Of a stretch of DNA of 64,000 nt, positions 33,824-44,585 are shown in pieces. This stretch comes from Schistosoma haematobium. Taxonomy: Eukaryota > Platyhelminthes > Trematoda > Strigeidida > Schistosomatidae. The stretch covers positions 5,428,801 to 5,492,800 of the forward strand of contig NC_067198.1 of the NCBI RefSeq assembly GCF_000699445.3, read 5' to 3'. Each line of letters starts with the position of its first letter. The stretch's first letter is position 1. A program made the translations under genes and the position numbers. The notes under the pieces are model-generated. The model had not been told where the DNA came from, made no database searches, and saw only the letters and a program-made list of their open reading frames with translations.

Positions 33824-34300
33824 ATTTAAGCTGATATACAATTACATTTGACAATAATATATAATGATTATGAGGTATATTATGTGGAATTCGGCTTTCT
33901 TTTTCTTTCCAAGTGTACAGGTGAATTCAGGGTAATTGTATAGATAACTATCAAATTTTTTTAGTACAGGATGACGTTATTATTTTTTATTGGAGATTTG
34001 AAAAGTAATCTTCTGTATGTACTAATACACCTTGAAATGATGTAACACAGTGGTTAGAGACGTTATCAAATATGGCTGAGAATAGAAGCCATTAGCGATC
34101 CTGCTGTAACATTTTTTTATACTTTCTTCATAAGAAATGGATGTAACTTCTTTAAGTGGAAGAATTCTTCCTGGTTGTAATTTTACTAATTGTCTCTCCC
34201 ATTATTAGCATTTCACTATCATACACTAATTTCTTTTCATTGTTGTACTTCTTTTTTCTTATAGGCACCTTACATTCTTTATACCTTTACATTCACCTTA
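33824..34300. other. AT-rich spacer
   Basis: No gene or repeat family recognised. Confidence 0.45.
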
Positions 34301-34393
34301 TGATTGTGTGGCACATATGTATCTGGTGTCCCTTTGTACTAATATTTATGTGTTCGAATAATAATAATAACGATAATAATAATAATAATAAAG
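34301..34393 (+). repeat. repeat E 3' end plus AAT microsatellite
   Basis: GATTGTGTGGCACATATGTATCTGG to ATTTATGTGTTCGAAT is the last about 55 bases of repeat E. Its tail has become an AAT repeat (34359-34390). It abuts the CR1 fragment. Confidence 0.75.
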
Positions 34394-34397
34394 TCCC

Positions 34398-36240
34398 TTC
34401 TATATGCAGATGATCTTAAAGAAGTGTATTCATTTTCTCCATATGAGCTGAAAAATATGCGAAATTGCATCAGCATAGAGCTTAACAAGATAGCACAGTG
34501 GTGCTTAAAATGGTAACTTGAGCTTAATACAGCTAAATGTGGATGGATAGTCTTCGGCGATACACCACTCAACCTAGACATTACCATAAATGGAGAAGTG
34601 TTATCTAGGTTACATACAGTAGTAGCCTTGGGACTTAGATACTTCCAAGACTTGTCGTTTACAAAACAGATATTGAAACAGACCTCCAAGTCTCAGCGTC
34701 TTGTAGGTTACATAACTCGAAACCTTTATAACAATGAGTCACGTATTTTAATGTACAAAGTTTGTGTTCGACCTCTTCTAAAATATTGCACGTTTACTCT
34801 TAGCAGTGCGCGCATAAAGGATAAATTAAGGCTGGAATCAGTACAGAGACGATTTACACTTCGTATTCCTGGGGCTGATTGTACATTGACTTATAATTCT
34901 AGATGTAATAAACTTGGGCTCGACCCTTTATGGAAGAGAAGACTCAAACTAAATCTTATCTTTTTCTTCAAACTACTTCATAAACTATCGTTTACATCCA
35001 ATCACGTGATTCGATATGCAGAAACTTCTCATTATGACATCCGTAATTCCTTGTCACTAGTGAAACAAACGTATTCTAAATCATCTCTCTATATGAATTA
35101 CTTTACCTGTAAATTTTCTAGACTCTAGGATAAACTACCACAATCTATCCGTACGATAAAATCACTTTCATTATTTGTTCGCTGCATCGATGCATACTGC
35201 TCATCTGAAAATGTATTGAATGTTCTAGCACTTGTTAATGTATCTCATTCCACAAGTGATATTATAGGAACTTTAAATATTTAGCCATTTTTATTAATGC
35301 ATTCCTTAAGTAAAACCACCTACCTACTGTCACTTTACATTAATACTGTCTCTAGCAACTTTAACTAATTTGAATAATATCTAACATGAACAGTATATCA
35401 CTGTGTCAAATGACACATGCATTTTGGTAGACCTGATTGACATATTCAGGTAATTATTGCTTTGTTGTTTCGTGCTCTCCGTTTTTGTTTTAATTTCTCT
35501 AGTTGTAGATAATTATCATTAATTCAATCTGGCACAGGAAATGACCTTAATTACACCACTCATAAATCAACAGACTGTCCACTTCAGAAAAATTTAAAAG
35601 TTCCTGGCTGATGCATTGGATCGTTGTAATACATGTACGACCTAGCCAATTACTGCACTAGTATACTTAAAACTATCTTCTATCGCATGTTTGTTCTCTA
35701 TAGAATGTTCTGATTTATATCAAATTGATCATGCCTGTAAACTGGTGTGAACTCTGTAAATTCTTTAGTTGAAATCATGAGTCAATTAAAACTAGATCAC
35801 AATGGAAAACCTGGAAGCACTGGACGACCATTTAGTCCTACTGTGGGACTCCTCATCCAAGATCCAACCCCCCACGAGATTCGAACCCAGGTCTGTTGTG
35901 AGATATCAGCTCACTGAAGACAATGGTGTACGGTGGCGCAATTTCATGGATTGGTTTCAGTTAGTAATTAACACCATTGGATGACAGTCGGCTCGGTTGC
36001 CTAATGGATAAGCGCTGGCGCGCGAGACTGACAGGTCCTGGGTTCGAATCTCGCGGGGGACGGGATCGTGGATGAGCACTGCTGAGCAGTCCCATACTAG
36101 GACTAAACTGCCGTCCAGTACTTCCAGATTTTCCAAGGTGATCTAGCTTCAATTGACTCATGATCTCAACCATTGAAATTACTATAACATCCACAAACCC
36201 CTTCTGAGAATTCTGTAATTATTATATTCACAATATATTA
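34398..36240 (+). pseudogene. CR1-like fragment, copy 2 (split by a SINE)
   Basis: Starts at CTTCTATATGCAGATGATC (LLYADDLKEVYSF), the same 5' breakpoint as copy 1. The open part at 34598-35128 carries the same CR1-type motifs (YKVCVRPLLKYCTFTLSSAR, LRLESVQRRFTLRI). It differs from copy 1 at about 7 of 176 residues. Both copies have a stop after LKW (TAA here, TGA there). The 3' UTR reaches GGTGTGAACTCTGTAA at 35759, is interrupted at 35760-36211, and resumes as ATTATTATATTC at 36219. Confidence 0.87.
35760..36211. mobile_element. family B hammerhead SINE composite inside the CR1 3' UTR
   Basis: The minus arm (35760-35890) meets a plus unit (35891-36211) with leader, tRNA-like head and degraded hammerhead (GCTGAGCAGTCCC, GGACTAAACTGCC), ending CCCCTTCTGAG. 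The flanking TCTGTAA (35753-35759 and 36212-36218) is a 7 bp duplication. The uninterrupted CR1 copy 1 reads straight through this point. Confidence 0.88.
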
Positions 36241-36626
36241 TTATACCTTGAAAATCTATTGATAATCAAGAGTCACTGGTTAGTTACTTTGCTATAGTTT
36301 GATTTTGAATAACAATACAAATTCATAATTTCATGTGGTATTCAATACAAGATGTTTGAATCTTGTACTACTTGTGATACATTAGGATTACTATAAAAGA
36401 ATCAGTAGTCTACATTTCCTAAACCTTAGTATCATGAAACTTAATCAAACGATTTTCTACTGAATTCTTTCTATCATGGAATATTGTTATTTTAAACTAA
36501 TGTTCAGACTATAGATTCCATTTTATCTGTGTGTATGTTGTTTATCTTATTATCAGTCATGGAAGTCATCATATATATTTTCATAAATTTCAGAACAAGA
36601 CTTATAAACTATTCTGAATATTTTTA
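36241..36626. other. AT-rich spacer
   Basis: No gene or repeat family recognised. Confidence 0.45.
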
Positions 36627-36975
36627 AGCAAAAATAGATAGTGGCTAGTAGTGAAATCCAGAGCACGTGACACTTCGTCCTATTTGGGACACGTCAGCTG
36701 GATGTACCTGCATCCGAGAGTTGATGTTCACTCTGGGACTCGAACCCAGTACCACTCACTTTAAACACCATCGTATTATACACTTAGCCCGAAAAAAGGA
36801 TGAAGCGCGCATCCTGGATTCTATTACTAACCACCATCATCTCTGGTTATAATGCTTCTAACTGAACTCAATATCAAGACAATCCGCAAATGATGCACTT
36901 ATGCCAATAACAGACTGATCAAGTTCAGTCTTAAATAACAATGGGAAGATACAAGTAAAACAACACCAAGTGAAT
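36627..36975. mobile_element. Sm-alpha (family A), head-to-head composite
   Basis: The minus arm 36627-36789 (hammerhead and tRNA-like head complements, GGGACTCGAACCCAGTACC) flips at about 36790 to a plus arm starting inside the hammerhead (GGATGAAGCGCGCATCCTGG) and running to the 3' end (AACAACACCAAGTGAATT). Confidence 0.83.
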
Positions 36976-37373
36976 TTTTTCTAAACATTGGTTATACTTT
37001 CTGTTACTTATCACACAAAGTTATCGTCTCTCTCATTATAAAATCAACCCAACAGCTGAATCATATGGGAATACACTGATTTTCAAGATGTTTTATTTAT
37101 GTCGTTACTGTGTGAAAATTGTCAGAAGAATCTGTGATAAAATTTATACGTATTTAAACCTGATTTATGTTAACTACATATAACACACTAACACTTATCC
37201 CTTCCATTGGTCAATCTAAGGGTCATAAACTTGGTCTATCTGATCAGGACCATAATTTATAGCGATGATTCATCATTCTATTGGTCATCATTGTATGGGT
37301 AAAAGGCAATTAGTTTGGTTGAAATAGTGTTACTGAATTTTATGCAGTAGTAAAAAGATAAATACAAAATATT
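36976..37373. other. AT-rich spacer
   Basis: No gene or repeat family recognised. Confidence 0.45.
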
Positions 37374-37775
37374 AATTGAGATCATGGATCGATGAATGAT
37401 GATGATCAACATTGAAAACCTGGAAGTACTGGATAGTTATTTCGTCCTAGTGTGGGACTTCACAGCATTGCATATCCACGATCCTTTACTCGAGGCTCGA
37501 ACCCAGGACCTTTGGTCTATGCATGTAAACGCTTATCCTTTAGACCGGCATTCAACGATGTTGATGTCTAACTTCAACCAATTCACGAAATTGAGCGATC
37601 ATCTTCCATTGTACTAAGGCAGATGCCTATCTCTATCTGACACGGATTAACTCCACTAGTCATGGCTCCTCACTATAACTCCGAGAATTCTTTCATGAGG
37701 CTAGTCACTAATGAGCACATAGTGACTATCCTGATCTCAATAAAAAAATGTAACAATCTCTACAACTATACACTG
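37374..37775. mobile_element. family C unit with inverted 3' tail
   Basis: A minus full unit (37374-37722) with degraded hammerhead, tRNA-like head (GGCTCGAACCCAGGACC) and leader is followed by a plus 3' tail fragment (TGATCTCAATAAAAAAATGTAACAATCTC, 37731-37765). Confidence 0.8.
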
Positions 37776-37926
37776 ACAAAGTGTTATCAGTCGTTTTCCT
37801 GTATTTATATTGTGAATTAGTCTATATAACTTTTCAAATCCATAAAAATGTAAAAGATTTTAAAAGAAAATAAGTCTAAATTTTATTTATTTATTTATTT
37901 ATTATCAAATGACACGACTACTATCT

Positions 37927-38047
37927 ACAAAATTGCGCCACCTTACACCATTGTCTTCAGTGAGCTGATATCTCACAACAGACTTGGTTGAAGTCCATTG
38001 GTCATGGCTTCTTACTAGAACTCCAGGAAATGTCTCTTGAAGTCAAC
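37927..38047 (-). mobile_element. family B leader fragment
   Basis: Only the 5' leader complement: ATTGCGCCACCTTACACCATTG to CTCCAGGAAATGTCTCTTGAAG. The tRNA-like head and ribozyme are absent. Confidence 0.75.
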
Positions 38048-38567
38048 TACTATCTCTTGATTGGTATCTTATGTTGTCATGCTTAAATCATATGATGTTC
38101 ATTTAATATTTTTACTGACATAACAACAAAAACAACTGGATTATTTCAATCATCAGATATATACATGATTGATGTAGAATTTATGAAGTTATTAAACTTG
38201 CCAATAGTTTAGTAAAAAAATATTCTATTAATTTCTGTCACTGTCTAATAGCTTGATTTCATGTATACTGGAATTTGAATTTGATTAGAATGTCGAATAC
38301 CTCAGAGTATTGATAAACGTCTAGCCAATAAGTAAAAGTACACTGTAACATATATATCTCTTAAATTGTACCACAAACGATTATTCGACATCGAACATTC
38401 AGAAAATCTAAATAGATAAAGATCATTAGTGACTATTATCAACTAGGTACTGAATAAATAAGACAACAGGAGACAATTTATTATTTACATATCATTCAAT
38501 ATGATTCAAATCTATTTTATGTTAATCAAGGAACCTGATTACTAAGTGGTTAGTGTGGAATGATAGC
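38048..38567. other. AT-rich spacer
   Basis: No gene or repeat family recognised. Confidence 0.45.
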
Positions 38568-39548
38568 TGTTATATCCCGATGAGAATAATGAATGGTAAC
38601 CGTTGGGATCTATTTCTGGACTAATACTATATACGTATATTTTTATCGTATAATTGTTAAATAACTGAACTATTCATATTCGTGTTCCTCTTATTATAAG
38701 CTTTATTGTGATCTATGAACTATTATTATACGACCTACCATTCTTGAGTTATGCCCAGTCTATCGATTTCTATCTCCCATATTCACAGCCACATTTGGCT
38801 AAATCTTGTGTAAATGTTGTTTCCTATTTTATGGTACGATGTGGTCCGTTTAGTTGGTATATAAACCCAATATGTCTGAAATACATGATTCATATCGTAG
38901 AGGCTGAGATTGGTGTTCTGGACTCAACAGGCAGGGCTAGGCGGGAAGCAAAACCGATAAAAGACTCTAGATTGCTCGTACCCGTTTTGTGAATCATTGG
39001 TTCGGTCAATAATTCACTGTTCTCTTATTGGCTGTATCATTACGTTATATATTGATAGGGGCACAAACCCACAAGTTATAACAATAGCACAAATGAATTG
39101 ATCAAATATCAAAGTGGCTGATGTAATTGAATTAATAAGCTAACAAACAAAATCCATCACAAATTTAAACTGATTAAATTCTCGTAGGGTAGAACTCACT
39201 GATCAATTCAGTAGAAATTCTGTTTTTAGAATTAAACTCTTACCTATATATAACATTGGTCCACCAGGGTGCTTGGTACCTGTGTGGTTGCGCCACAGGA
39301 TTGAGCTGTACGATTCAGATTGTAGCGTTAAAGTCTATATAGTGTCTGGTTCTCCTAGAAACGAGATTGAGCCGCACTATTTGGGCTACAAATTTTAAGC
39401 CTAGGCGGTATTTGGCTCTTCAGTTAAACGGGATTGAGCTGTACTGTTTGGGTTGTCACGTGAAAGTTTGGATGGTGTCTGGTTCTCTTGAAAACCAATG
39501 TAAAATTACCCTGGCCAATAAAGGTATATTATATAACTGTATATAACA
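38568..39548 (+). repeat. candidate LTR (solo or with adjacent internal sequence)
   Basis: Begins TGTTATATCCCGATGAG and ends in ATATAACA, giving an 8-base inverted terminal pair. An earlier equivalent end at 39255 would leave TTGGTCCACC as a possible primer-binding region. A TATATAAA box lies at about 38859. Three imperfect tandem units of about 66 bases follow at about 39298, 39361 and 39428 (GGATTGAGCTGTAC...GTGTCTGGTTCTC). The open frame 38708-38992 lies inside and shows no protein family. No target duplication was found, so the LTR reading is tentative. Confidence 0.45.
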
Positions 39549-39645
39549 TTAGGACGTAATTAGTCGGAATTAATTCGTTTTGCTATCACAACATCTGTGA
39601 AAATCATAGTAATCAGTAGTTATTACAATAATGATAATATGACTA

Positions 39646-39690
39646 GTAATAATAATAACAATAATGATAATAATAATAATAATAATAATA
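39646..39690. repeat. AAT microsatellite
   Basis: About 45 bases of AAT repeats with a few interruptions. Confidence 0.9.
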
Positions 39691-39789
39691 GACTTAGGTT
39701 ACGAAAATACAGGAGATAAGGTTGTATGCATATTACTTAAATTGAGTCACCTTACATCTGAGATAAATATTAACTTACTGGGGCTGAAG

Positions 39790-40030
39790 TCAATCGCTAA
39801 CCGAATAACTTAGTGATAAAGTCTCAGACTGAGTAGCTGGGTCACAAGGAATCAAACCTACTGGAGAGTATCAGTTCCTTTAAGATTATGGGTAAATCTT
39901 GTTCACGAATGCTAAATAGTAAGAAGTTTAGGTGGAAGATTTATTACATATCACCTCTAACTATTGAACATCTTAATGGGATGTACTTAGGTTAGTGGCC
40001 ACATTACAACTTGATCCAAAGAGTTTGATC
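39790..40030 (+). mobile_element. family F element, highly degraded
   Basis: A tRNA-like head remnant (ACTTAGTGATAAAGTCTCAGAC, AAGGAATCAAACC), a hammerhead-like remnant and TTAGTGGCCACATTACAACTTG from the 3' region. Much older than the copies at 10.9 and 28.6 kb. Confidence 0.6.
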
Positions 40031-40262
40031 GATACTAAAATAAACAGTTATCATTGTAACAATGTATATATTCAGATATGACACTGTACAGTTTCATATG
40101 CATCTAATACTCACAAAGAATCGTAAACTGCTGTTCAATGACTATAAGATTCTCAGTTGTTCTTTTTAGGTATTTTGTATTTCATGATGTAACTTCACAA
40201 ATCTCAGAACAAATTAATTCGATTTTTTTTAAAATTTCCATAGTTTCTGTCCATTGCAATAC
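40031..40262. other. AT-rich spacer
   Basis: No gene or repeat family recognised. Confidence 0.4.
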
Positions 40263-41460
40263 AAGTGAGACTTGATTAAGTGTCTCTTTAATAGGACTCA
40301 AAGAATTTGCACTACTGACACGGTTGATAAAGATGAAAGGTTACTGATTGACACTATATCCACTGAAGTTTATTAATAGGTGCAAAAGTCAATTTATGCC
40401 AAGACCTATTGTTTATTCGTTTCCAAAGGAAAAAGTTTGTATCCATCTACCCTATAGAGGTGAATCCAATAGTATGGTTTTAAGAAAGAGATTGAAAGCA
40501 GATATCGGGAAAACCTATCATTCTGTTCAATGGGTTGTGATTGAAAGTTCTAAGCCCATGATTCCAAATGAACATAGACAATGCACAAATGATTACGTCA
40601 TATACCACTGTATTTACCAATTTACATGTTTATGTGGACACATATATATGGGGAGGAGTAATCGAACAATGCAATCAAGGGTCATTGAACATGTGCCTAC
40701 ATGGCTTCAAAACCAATTAGTATCCAATGATCCGATCAACGTGGGATGTAGAAAACCATATTTATCGATAGCGAAACATAAAATTCAAATGGAGCACAAA
40801 ATTAACATTAATACAGCTTTTAAAATGTTGTATAGAAATTGTCAATGACGAATTCTTAAGTTTATTGAAGCCTTGGTTATTCGCAAATTTAACCACCCCC
40901 TTATATGTACGAAAACAAATTGTCGTAACCTTGATTTTACCCTGGTAATCCTTAAGTTATTCTATGGCCTAGTATAACGGGACAATTTCATATTCTTTCT
41001 ATACGGTGTAAAATGGTTTTTCTCCCCTTTGTAGCTAAGTGAATAACGCGATGGTAATTGAAGTTAACGGTACTGGGTTCGAGTCACAGAGTGAACATCA
41101 ATTCTGAGATGCAGGTACATGCAGCTGATGAGTTCCGAATAAGACGAAGAGCGAATCCTGGATTCCACTGCTAGTCACTATCCATCTTCGCTTAAAAAGC
41201 TTGTGACTTAAAGCTATATGGAAGCAATGCGCACAGTATGCATATATGCTAACATGAGACTGATCAGTTGTAGTCCTAAATAACAATGGGAAGATTCAAA
41301 TAAAACAACACCAAGTGAATTTCATTACTTTTTACTTGAACTTTCATTTAATTGACTTTTATTAATTTTCATATAAAATACACTGACAATTATATATGTG
41401 ATCAGATTGTTCGAAATGTATAGCACAAAAACATCACATTTTCATCAGATCAACCCCGTC
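40263..41460 (+). pseudogene. Penelope-like element remnant 2, interrupted by Sm-alpha
   Basis: Before the open frame the sequence reads as TQRICTTDTVDKDERLLIDT. The frame at 40348-40848 then gives YPLKFINRCKSQFM, ICIHLPYRGESNSMVLRKRL-type sequence and the GIY-YIG block YQFTCLCGHIYMGRSN...RVIEHVPTWLQ, continuing to KHKIQMEHKININTAF. The YIG core is YMG here. The 3' part runs to 41025, is interrupted by an Sm-alpha piece, and resumes at about 41333 (GTGATCAGATTGTTCGAAAT at 41399). It is a different copy from 31504-32450, diverged over much of its length. Confidence 0.86.
41026..41332 (+). mobile_element. Sm-alpha (family A) inside the Penelope-like remnant
   Basis: Starts in the tRNA-like A box (TAGCTAAGTGAATAACGCG), with B box GGGTTCGAGTC, a degraded hammerhead (CAGCTGATGAGTTCCGAATAAGACGAAGAG) and the 3' region to AACAACACCAAGTGAATTTC. 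Single plus orientation. No target duplication was recognised. Confidence 0.82.
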
Positions 41461-41540
41461 TTCTCATTGCTCTATCGAAATTTATAAAAGGGACTAACTG
41501 CTTTAATTTTTTTTCAAAAAAGATCCAAATCACTTGTATA

Positions 41541-42044
41541 TTAAATTCACTTGGCGTTGTATTTATTTGTATCTTCCCATTGATGTTTAGGGCTACAATT
41601 GATTTGTCTGTTATTGGCATATATACATCCTTTGCGAATTGCCTGGATATTGCCTTGATTCACAAGCATTCTAAGCAAAGATGGATAGTGACTAACAGTG
41701 GAATCCGAAATGCACGACACTTCGTCCTATTTAAGACTCGTCAACTGGATATACCTGCATCTCAGATTTGATGTTCACTCTAGGACTTGAACTAAGTACC
41801 ATTCGCTTCAAACACCATCAGGTTCTCCACTTAGCTACTGAGTCGTGATATCCGCTTACTTGTGCAATGGGGTGAAGTTTAAATTCACTTGGTGTTGTTT
41901 TACTTGAATCTTTCCATTGTTATTTAGGACTACAGTTGATCAGTCTCATGTTAGCACATATGTATCATCTGCGGATTGCTTCGATATAGCTTTAAGTCAC
42001 AAGCTTTATAAGCAAAGATGGATAGTGACTAACAGTGGAATAAT
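41541..42044 (-). mobile_element. Sm-alpha (family A), minus-strand tandem dimer
   Basis: Two minus units in tandem. The repeated landmark AGATGGATAGTGACTAACAG lies at about 41680 and 42016, 336 bases apart, giving the monomer length. The internal unit has the tRNA-like head complement and hammerhead complement (TTCGTCCTATTTAAGACTCGTCAACTGG). Its neighbour-by-neighbour similarity to 30423-30870 points to a common dimeric source. Confidence 0.87.
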
Positions 42045-42221
42045 AATAAAGAAAAGAAACTGAACATCTTTTGTTTATGAAAATCAAGAATGGGATAATT
42101 CAAACATTTAACTAATTTCAATATAAACATCATATCCATTGAACAAAGTCAGCTACTAACTGAACTTCAATACATCAGTAAATAATACAAATAACATTTA
42201 AAATGATATATACTAAGTTTA

Positions 42222-42483
42222 ATTCACTTGGTATTGTTTTACTTGAATCTTCTCATTGATGTTTTAGGACTGAAATTAAACTTCACCCCATTGCACAAGC
42301 AAGTGGCTATCAGGACTCAGTAGCCAAGTGGATAACGCGATGGCGTTTGAAGCGAATGGTACTGGGTTCGAGTCTCAGAGTGAACATCAACTCTCTGAGA
42401 TGCAGGTACATCCAGCTGACGAGTCCCAAACAGGACGAAACGTGCGTCCTGGATTCCACTGTTAATCACTATCCATATTTGCT
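42222..42483. mobile_element. Sm-alpha (family A), head-to-head composite
   Basis: Flanked by a perfect 15 bp duplication TATATACTAAGTTTA (42207-42221 and 42484-42498). A 55-base minus 3' region (ATTCACTTGGTATTG to TAGGACTGAAATT) flips to a plus unit: AACTTCACCCCATTGCACAAG, tRNA-like head (TAGCCAAGTGG, GGGTTCGAGTC), intact hammerhead and the CACTATCCATATTTGC end. Confidence 0.93.
42402..42461 (+). ncRNA. Sm-alpha hammerhead ribozyme, intact
   Basis: Helix I ATCCAG (42410-42415) with CTGGAT (42449-42454). Core CTGACGA (42416-42422). Stem II GTCC (42423-42426) with GGAC (42433-42436). GAAA 42437-42440. Helix III ACGT/GCGT with no loop (42440-42447, one U-G pair). Cleavage after the C of GTC at 42448. 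All core residues of a type I hammerhead are present. The known Sm-alpha ribozyme has the same layout. Confidence 0.9.
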
Positions 42484-42498
42484 TATATACTAAGTTTA

Positions 42499-42827
42499 GA
42501 TCACACTGTAGTAATCAATGCTATGATTCAAGTATATTCATCTGTTGGGTCTTAAAAGTAGATTGAAATGTATGGATTGAATTTAACATACTGATTTGTG
42601 ATTTATTAAACATGATCAAAACTGTGCGAAAATTACTATACAATAATTAAAAGCACTATGAAATAATTAATTAATTAATATAATAACATAAAAAAACATC
42701 CCTCATTTGCTTTATTACTTATATTTTTAATGATCACAGTTGGCGGTAGATTCAATGTTTCGTTATAAGAAAGAGTTTTTAATGACAAAACTGATAAATT
42801 TAGATCAAATATTTTCAATTATTCAGA
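42499..42827. other. AT-rich spacer
   Basis: No gene or repeat family recognised. Confidence 0.4.
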
Positions 42828-43068
42828 TTATTAAGTTTTTGATTGAGATCATGAACCAAGTGATGTTAGACCACCACCTTTGGGGAACCTGGAAGCATTG
42901 GATGGCCGTTTTGTCCTAGTGTGGGACGCTTCAGCAGTGTGCATCCACTATTTTGCTAGCGGGATTCCAACTCAAGGCCTTCAGACTCACGCGTGAACGT
43001 TTAACCTCCAGACAACTTAGCCGAACAGCATCCAACAATATTAATATCTAACCTCAACCAATCAAATG
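42828..43068 (-). mobile_element. family C unit, leader lost
   Basis: 3' tail (TTATTAAGTTTTTGATTGAG), degraded hammerhead, tRNA-like head complement and the CAACATTAATATCTAACCTC-type junction, ending before the leader. Confidence 0.78.
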
Positions 43069-43261
43069 AACAAAAGATCAGATCACGTAACTTGACAAAT
43101 GGAAAAATACAAAATGATCATTGATTGGTTACATACCAAAATCTATAAATCAAAACCAATATCTGAATACATTTACTGATTTCTTTTTTGGTATGATTTA
43201 GTTACAGTGATTAATTAGTCAAATTTTAAAAACAAATTCAATTGACTAATCAATAATTTAT

Positions 43262-43721
43262 TTTGATTAAGATCATGAACCGATCGATGTTAGACCACCA
43301 CAATTGAAAACCTGGAAGCACTGGATGGCCGTTTCGTCCTATTGTGGGACTCCTCAACAGTGCGCACCCACGACTACACACCCCGCGAAACTCGAACCCA
43401 GGGCTTTCGGTCTCGCGCGCGAACGCTTAACCTACTAGATTACTGAGCCGGCATTCAATGGTGTTAATATCTAACTCTTCAACTAATCCACGAAATCGCG
43501 CTACCGTACACCATTGTCTTCAGTGAGTTGATATCTCATAACAGACCTGGTTGAACTCCACTGGTCACGACTGATAGGTCCTGTGTTCTAATCTTGCGGG
43601 GGACGGGATCACGGATGCGCACTGCTGAGGAGTCACATACTAGGGCGAAACGGCCGTCCAGTGCTTCCAGGTTTTCCATGGTGATCTAGCTTTAATTGAC
43701 TCATGATCTCAACTACTGAAA
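43262..43721. mobile_element. family C minus unit joined head-to-head to a family B-like plus unit
   Basis: The minus unit 43262-43568 has a C-type 3' tail (GATTAAGATCATGAACCGATC) and near-intact ribozyme. It joins at about 43569 a plus piece with a B-type 3' tail (CTAGCTTTAATTGACTCATG) and hammerhead GCTGAGGAGTCACATACTAGGGCGAAACGG. This is the one composite where the two arms look like different subfamilies, so it may be two insertions. Confidence 0.78.
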
Positions 43722-44124
43722 TTAATATATATATTAATTTGCTTAAGTAGTGTACAATATGTATGTAGTAGTAAAGAATTCCTGAACTAATGCCAAAAAT
43801 GACCTTTCTACTGAAGAAATCCTACATTCTAGAGATTCTTTTATTTAGTTTCCTTCAATCTCTTAATGCCTAAACAAAGTGTACTGTATTTCAATCAAAT
43901 CATAGAGATAAGTAATCATCACATTACAGTTTAATACATAGAATTTGATAAACACTTTAAAAGACTAAACAATCAAGAAAAAAAATAGGTACATAGATTA
44001 CCAATTACCTATCAGTTAAAGTACTTTATTATCTAGACACCTTTTTTTATTCTATAGATTATTCAACGTTAAACAATCTATGTCATAATGTATATCTTAT
44101 TAATGAACTAATTAAATAGTAACT
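43722..44124. other. AT-rich spacer
   Basis: No gene or repeat family recognised. Confidence 0.4.
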
Positions 44125-44416
44125 AACTGATTTCTAACATATGGATATGAACCAATCAGATAAAAGATAACAGGTTTCGAATTTTTGGCGTGAAATTCAA
44201 TCATTCATTTGTTTAAATAAAGTTTTGGTATTATAGATTATGTTAGTTCATGATGAAAACTTCAAATCTAATTCCTAACCTAAATCATCAATTGTAAATC
44301 ATAATTCTAATTTATCACTTTGGTTTATAATCTTCATTTGGTTCTGATTATTAGGTGGACACTTTCAAGATTAGTTTAGTATCACTCGAAGGTTGTCCAT
44401 AAATTATAATTTCATC
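44125..44416 (+). mobile_element. Merlin-like MITE, copy 3 (degraded)
   Basis: The body (GAACCAATCAGATAAAAGATAACAGG, TTTTGGTATTATAGATTATG, AGGTTGTCCATAAATTATAATTTCATC) matches 3721-4012. The left terminal repeat is eroded and the duplication cannot be read. Confidence 0.72.
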
Positions 44417-44585
44417 GAATACACTTTTACATTTGATATTGTCAAATTCATAGTAACGGACAACTAAATAAAAAAAGATTCATAACTTAATTAAGTATGA
44501 GAAACTATGAGGATGTTTAGATTTTATAGATAATTTGAGAATTCTAGCTTATATTTGGTCTGAATTATTATTATTGATATTTATT

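Noticed and set aside
37200..37350. A fourth Merlin-like MITE (CCATAATTTATAGCGATG)
   Set aside because: Only the short ATAATTTATAG word is shared. The body and the opposite end do not match.
38708..38992. 94-codon open frame as a host gene
   Set aside because: It lies in a candidate LTR, has no recognisable domain and no splice signals.
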